64,000 nucleotides of DNA, taken from NCBI GenBank assembly GCA_902577945.1, contig CACHBB010000001.1:45344-109343 (forward strand), written 5' to 3'. The stretch's first letter is position 1. Each line of letters begins with the position of its first letter. Both the position numbers and the translations under genes were made by a program. This DNA is from an uncultured Alphaproteobacteria bacterium (GTDB lineage Bacteria; Pseudomonadota; Alphaproteobacteria; HIMB59; GCA-002718135). Of the stretch, positions 60,013 through 64,000 are shown one piece after another. Under the pieces are notes generated by a model, which did not search any database, was not told the DNA's origin, and saw only the letters and a list, made by a program, of their open reading frames with translations.

Positions 60013-61128
60013 TTAAACTCTCATTGGCATCAGTACATAAACTAAATTGGAATTAGACTTTTCTTGAGCAATAATTGGTGAAGATCCATCTTTAAATTTT
60101 ATAGATATGATATCATCTTCAAGATTATTCACTATATCCATTACATATTTTGAATTAAATCCAATTTCAAACTCATCACCATCATATGATAGTTTTAAAT
60201 CTTCAGTAGCAGTACTGTTTTCAGTGTTAATGGTATTTAAGTTGATTATATTTTTTAGTAATTTTATTTTAATTACAGGTGATTTTTCATTAGAAATAGT
60301 GCTAACTCTATCAACTGCTGATAGGAGCTTTTCTCTATGAACTTCTAATACGTTATTATTATCTTTAGGTATAACTCTTTTATAGTCAGGGAAACTGCCA
60401 TCAATTAATTTAGAAATAAAAACCAGATTATCAATCAAAAATATAATTTTATTTGTGTTTATGAGTATTTCAATATCTTGATCTGTATCTGACAAAAGTT
60501 TTGATAACTCATAAATAGTTTTCTTAGGTATTATAACTCCTGATATCTGATTGATATTTTGGTCAATTATAGCACTAAATTTAGCAAGCCTGTGTCCATC
60601 TGTCCCAACTATTGTAACAGTTGAGTTATTATCCTCACTATGAACATTAAAATATAAACCATTGAGAAAATATCTTGTTTCTTCATTTGAAATAGCAAAT
60701 TTTGTTTTATCAATTAATTTAAAAAGAATTTGAGAGTTAATTTTTAGAGTTGTGCCATCATTTTCAGTTTCAATAATAGGAAAGTCCTCTTTTGGTAAGG
60801 ATGCTAAAGAAAATCTTGATCCATTTGCCCTAAGAGTTAATAATTTTCCATTATTTGAAATTATTTCTATTTCACAATCATCATCTAGTTTTCTTACAAT
60901 ATCATATAAAATTTGAGAATTTATAGTTGTGGCACCTTCTTCTTCAACATTGCATTTAATTTTTTCTACTATTGAAATATCCATGTCTGTAGAGGATAAA
61001 GTTAGATAATTACTTTGTGCTTCAATCAGAATATTTGAAAGAATAGGAAGCGTATTTTTTTTATCAACAATGCCTTGTAAATGAGAAAGTGTTTTAAATA
61101 TTTCAATTTTTTTTACCTTAAACTTCAT
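60013..61128 (-). CDS. dnaN: DNA polymerase III beta sliding clamp
   Basis: 371 residues, the normal length, in three similar domains of about 120 residues. Typical segments: TLSSTDMDISIVEKIKC, GTDGHRLAKFSAI and the C-terminal VYVLMPMRV, which forms part of the peptide-binding pocket. The ring tethers polymerases to DNA. It is 25 bases after the dnaA stop, presumably in one transcript. Confidence 0.97.
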   Translation of the reverse strand: MKFKVKKIEIFKTLSHLQGIVDKKNTLPILSNILIEAQSNYLTLSSTDMDISIVEKIKCNVEEEGATTINSQILYDIVRKLDDDCEIEIISNNGKLLTLRANGSRFSLASLPKEDFPIIETENDGTTLKINSQILFKLIDKTKFAISNEETRYFLNGLYFNVHSEDNNSTVTIVGTDGHRLAKFSAIIDQNINQISGVIIPKKTIYELSKLLSDTDQDIEILINTNKIIFLIDNLVFISKLIDGSFPDYKRVIPKDNNNVLEVHREKLLSAVDRVSTISNEKSPVIKIKLLKNIINLNTINTENSTATEDLKLSYDGDEFEIGFNSKYVMDIVNNLEDDIISIKFKDGSSPIIAQEKSNSNLVYVLMPMRV

Positions 61129-61153
61129 AAAGGTAGGTATAAAATAAAATAAT

Positions 61154-62548
61154 TTAAGAATCTATAAGTCTTTTTAATAATTCTAGATCCTCGTTAAAAT
61201 TAACATCAGAAAGTTTCAATTCTTCAATTTTTTTTACCGCATGCATAACAGTTGTATGGTCTCTTCCACCAAACTTTCTTCCAATTTCAGGTAAGGACCT
61301 TGAAGTAATTGATTTTGCTAAATACATGGCAATTTGTCTAGGCCGTGCCACTGATCTTGATCTTCTTGGAGAGTGCATATCAGTCAGCCTAATATTGAAG
61401 TGTTCAGCTACCTTTTTTTGAATTTCCTCAATAGTTATTTTCTTATTCGATGACTTGAGTAGATCCTGAAGCACTAATTGAGCAGTTTCAATTGAAATAG
61501 GGGTCCCAACGAGAGTTCCGTGGGCTACTAATCTATTCAATGCACCTTCCATTTCTCTTACATTTGAAATAATTCTATGAGATAAAAATTCTAAAACTTT
61601 TGAAGGTATTTCTACGCCTCTTTTTTGAGCTTTCTCTATTAATATACCAAGTCTTAATTCATATGTAGTTGGGTGTATATCAGCAACTAGACCGCATCCT
61701 AATCTGGACTTTAATCTTTCTTGCACACCATCTAAGTCAGTTGGTGATTTATCAGCAGAAATTACTATTTGCTTATTTTGTTCAATTAATGCATTAAATG
61801 TATGGAAGAATTCTTCTTGGGTATTATCCTTTCCACTTATAAATTGTACATCGTCGATCATTAAAACATCAATGGACCTAAATTGTTCTTTAAAGGCAGA
61901 AGTGTCTTTATATCTTAGTGCTCGAACAAACTGATACATAAACTTTTCAGCGGACAAATATATTACTTTTCTCTCAGGTTTTTTTTGTTTAATTTTCCAT
62001 CCAATTGCATGCATCAAATGTGTTTTACCTAAACCCACACCTCCACATAGGAATAAAGGATTAAACGTAATTTTCTCTGCTTCTGATACTCTTTGAGAAG
62101 CCGCAAATGCTAATTCATTTGGTTTACCTACAACGAAATTATCAAAAGTGAATCTGGGATCTAAAGGTGCTCCAAACTCGTTTGGATAATTTGAAGTTTG
62201 ATTAGATCTTACATCTAAACTTGATTTCCAATGATTATCGGTACTTTTAATAGTTCTTGTTGTACCAGGGACAATTCTTCCACCATTTGGTTTAACTACA
62301 AATTTAATAATATTAACAGAGTTTAAATATTTTTTTGCTTGGTTTTTAATTTTATCAGAGTAATTATTTACAATCCAATCTCTTAAAAATTTTGTTGGTA
62401 CTGAGAAAGTAATTGTAGAGTCTACAATAGATACATAGTTTAAATGCTTAAGCCAATTGTTATAAGCAGTATCACCAACAGTTTTTTTTAGATCTTTTTT
62501 TAGCGAGGACCATTTATTGTCATCAAAACTATTGGATGTATTTTCCAT
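61154..62548 (-). CDS. dnaA: chromosomal replication initiator DnaA
   Basis: 464 residues from the ATG at 62548, chosen because AGGGGG lies just upstream and the protein begins at conserved domain I (WSSLKKDLKKTVGDTAYNNW); a GTG 45 bases earlier has no ribosome-binding site. Domain III AAA+ has Walker A GGVGLGKTHLMHAIGW (about 169-184) and Walker B VLMIDDVQFIS; domain IV ends with GRKFGGRDHTTVMHAVKKIE, the DnaA-box-reading helix-turn-helix. It starts replication at oriC and regulates genes. Same-strand order dnaA-dnaN-recF-gyrB. Confidence 0.98.
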   Translation of the reverse strand: MENTSNSFDDNKWSSLKKDLKKTVGDTAYNNWLKHLNYVSIVDSTITFSVPTKFLRDWIVNNYSDKIKNQAKKYLNSVNIIKFVVKPNGGRIVPGTTRTIKSTDNHWKSSLDVRSNQTSNYPNEFGAPLDPRFTFDNFVVGKPNELAFAASQRVSEAEKITFNPLFLCGGVGLGKTHLMHAIGWKIKQKKPERKVIYLSAEKFMYQFVRALRYKDTSAFKEQFRSIDVLMIDDVQFISGKDNTQEEFFHTFNALIEQNKQIVISADKSPTDLDGVQERLKSRLGCGLVADIHPTTYELRLGILIEKAQKRGVEIPSKVLEFLSHRIISNVREMEGALNRLVAHGTLVGTPISIETAQLVLQDLLKSSNKKITIEEIQKKVAEHFNIRLTDMHSPRRSRSVARPRQIAMYLAKSITSRSLPEIGRKFGGRDHTTVMHAVKKIEELKLSDVNFNEDLELLKRLIDS

Positions 62549-62694
62549 TGTCCCCCTACAAAAACGGTTTTTGAATTTTTTAATCTTACGCACAAAAACC
62601 TAACGTCGTAAAATTTAATCACCAAATTAAATAGTTAATGAACACCCTTTAAGTATTTTTAGCAAGAAGAAAAGTAAAAAAAATTAAAAAAAAT

Positions 62695-62955
62695 TTATTT
62701 TTTTGGAATTTGTTTTGATAAGGAGGATAACTTTCTGGATATGTATTCTTTTTTAAAAATACCTTTTTTTACTGCTTTTGCCATTATTGAGTTGACAGTA
62801 CTTAGAGATTTTTGAATTTCTTGGTCATTTTTTGCTTCAACAGAGGATTGAAATTTATTTAGAGCTGATCTAAACTTAGATAGGTATTGGGAATTAACAG
62901 TATTTTTAACTTTATTCTGTCTAGATCTTTTTTTTGCTGAAGCATGATTTGCCAT
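62695..62955 (-). CDS. rpsT: 30S ribosomal protein S20
   Basis: 86 residues, a three-helix basic protein beginning MANHASAKKRSRQNKVKNTV with the conserved ALNKF and KAVKKGIFKK segments. It binds 16S rRNA at the bottom of the 30S body. The gene lies between mutM and dnaA, as in many alphaproteobacteria. The 146 bases between it and the dnaA start contain a near-match to a DnaA box (TTACGCACA, 62585-62593) but no clear origin; a T-rich tract without a stem follows the rpsT stop. Confidence 0.96.
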   Translation of the reverse strand: MANHASAKKRSRQNKVKNTVNSQYLSKFRSALNKFQSSVEAKNDQEIQKSLSTVNSIMAKAVKKGIFKKEYISRKLSSLSKQIPKK

Positions 62956-63007
62956 ATGGCTGCTATAAATTTAAAATAAATTAAGTCAATTAATATTTAT
63001 GAATAGA

Positions 63008-64000
<993 letters not shown>

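Noticed and set aside
62549..62694. Possible oriC between dnaA and rpsT.
   Set aside because: Only one near-match to a DnaA box (TTACGCACA) and no AT-rich repeat array; in alphaproteobacteria oriC is often elsewhere, so I do not call an origin.

Overview
The window is a gene-dense, strongly AT-rich stretch of core chromosome from an alphaproteobacterium. The evidence is gene order: rnd-kdsD-lptCAB, aroA-cmk-rpsA-ihfB-pyrF-trpFBA-accD-folC-trxA, murU-amgK-tsaE-metK-ahcY-chvG-chvI, regA-regB, and gyrB-recF-dnaN-dnaA-rpsT-mutM/ubiE are all alphaproteobacterial neighbourhoods. Very low GC, one- to few-base gene overlaps, almost no intergenic DNA, convergent genes whose 3' ends overlap and no mobile elements point to a streamlined, probably marine, lineage of the SAR11/AEGEAN-169/SAR116 kind. 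The class Ia ribonucleotide reductase and ChvG/ChvI argue for caution about assigning it to typical Pelagibacter; I do not assign an order.

Layout: 1-600 is the end of an unrecognised gene. A tRNA-Ser(GGA) follows at 681-770. 786-6826 is a surface-polysaccharide patch: a helical-repeat glycosyltransferase, a UbiA-type polyprenyl-phosphate phosphoribosyltransferase, a large GT-C-like membrane protein, a GT4 and an FkbM-like protein. 6840-13327 is a translation block on the minus strand, infC-rpmI-rplT-pheS-pheT-lepA. 13481-17282 is a second glycosyltransferase patch (two GT9, one GT4) plus an alpha/beta hydrolase. 17279-23237 is glutamate synthase gltDB. 23356-29770 covers an NDUFA9-like protein, rnd, kdsD, the LPS-export genes lptCAB, aroA and cmk. 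29773-37176 is a long plus-strand operon from rpsA through trp genes to folC. 37171-44487 (minus) has trxA, the MurNAc-recycling pair murU/amgK, tsaE, metK, ahcY and the envelope-stress regulators chvG/chvI. 44776-48773 is the nrdA-nrdB-glutaredoxin operon behind a tandem NrdR-type operator. 48598-51649 is polA with a small ArfA-like ribosome-rescue gene directly downstream. 51681-54677 holds an ABC ATPase, a WaaL-like ligase and a GT2. 54709-56462 is the RegA/RegB redox system. 56469-62548 is gyrB-recF-dnaN-dnaA, followed by rpsT, mutM and the beginning of ubiE.

Most genes are housekeeping. The points most worth a second look are: the ArfA-like gene with slippery poly-A tracts; the apparent loss of both loci that normally encode the nitrogen PTS (between chvG and ahcY, and after lptB), and of addAB between murU and trxA; a zinc-finger-less Fpg; a cytidylate kinase with an altered P-loop; the AUU-UUG start of infC; and divergent genes whose start codons are only 1 or 3 bases apart. 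I found no CRISPR array, prophage, insertion sequence or clear multi-gene novel defence system.
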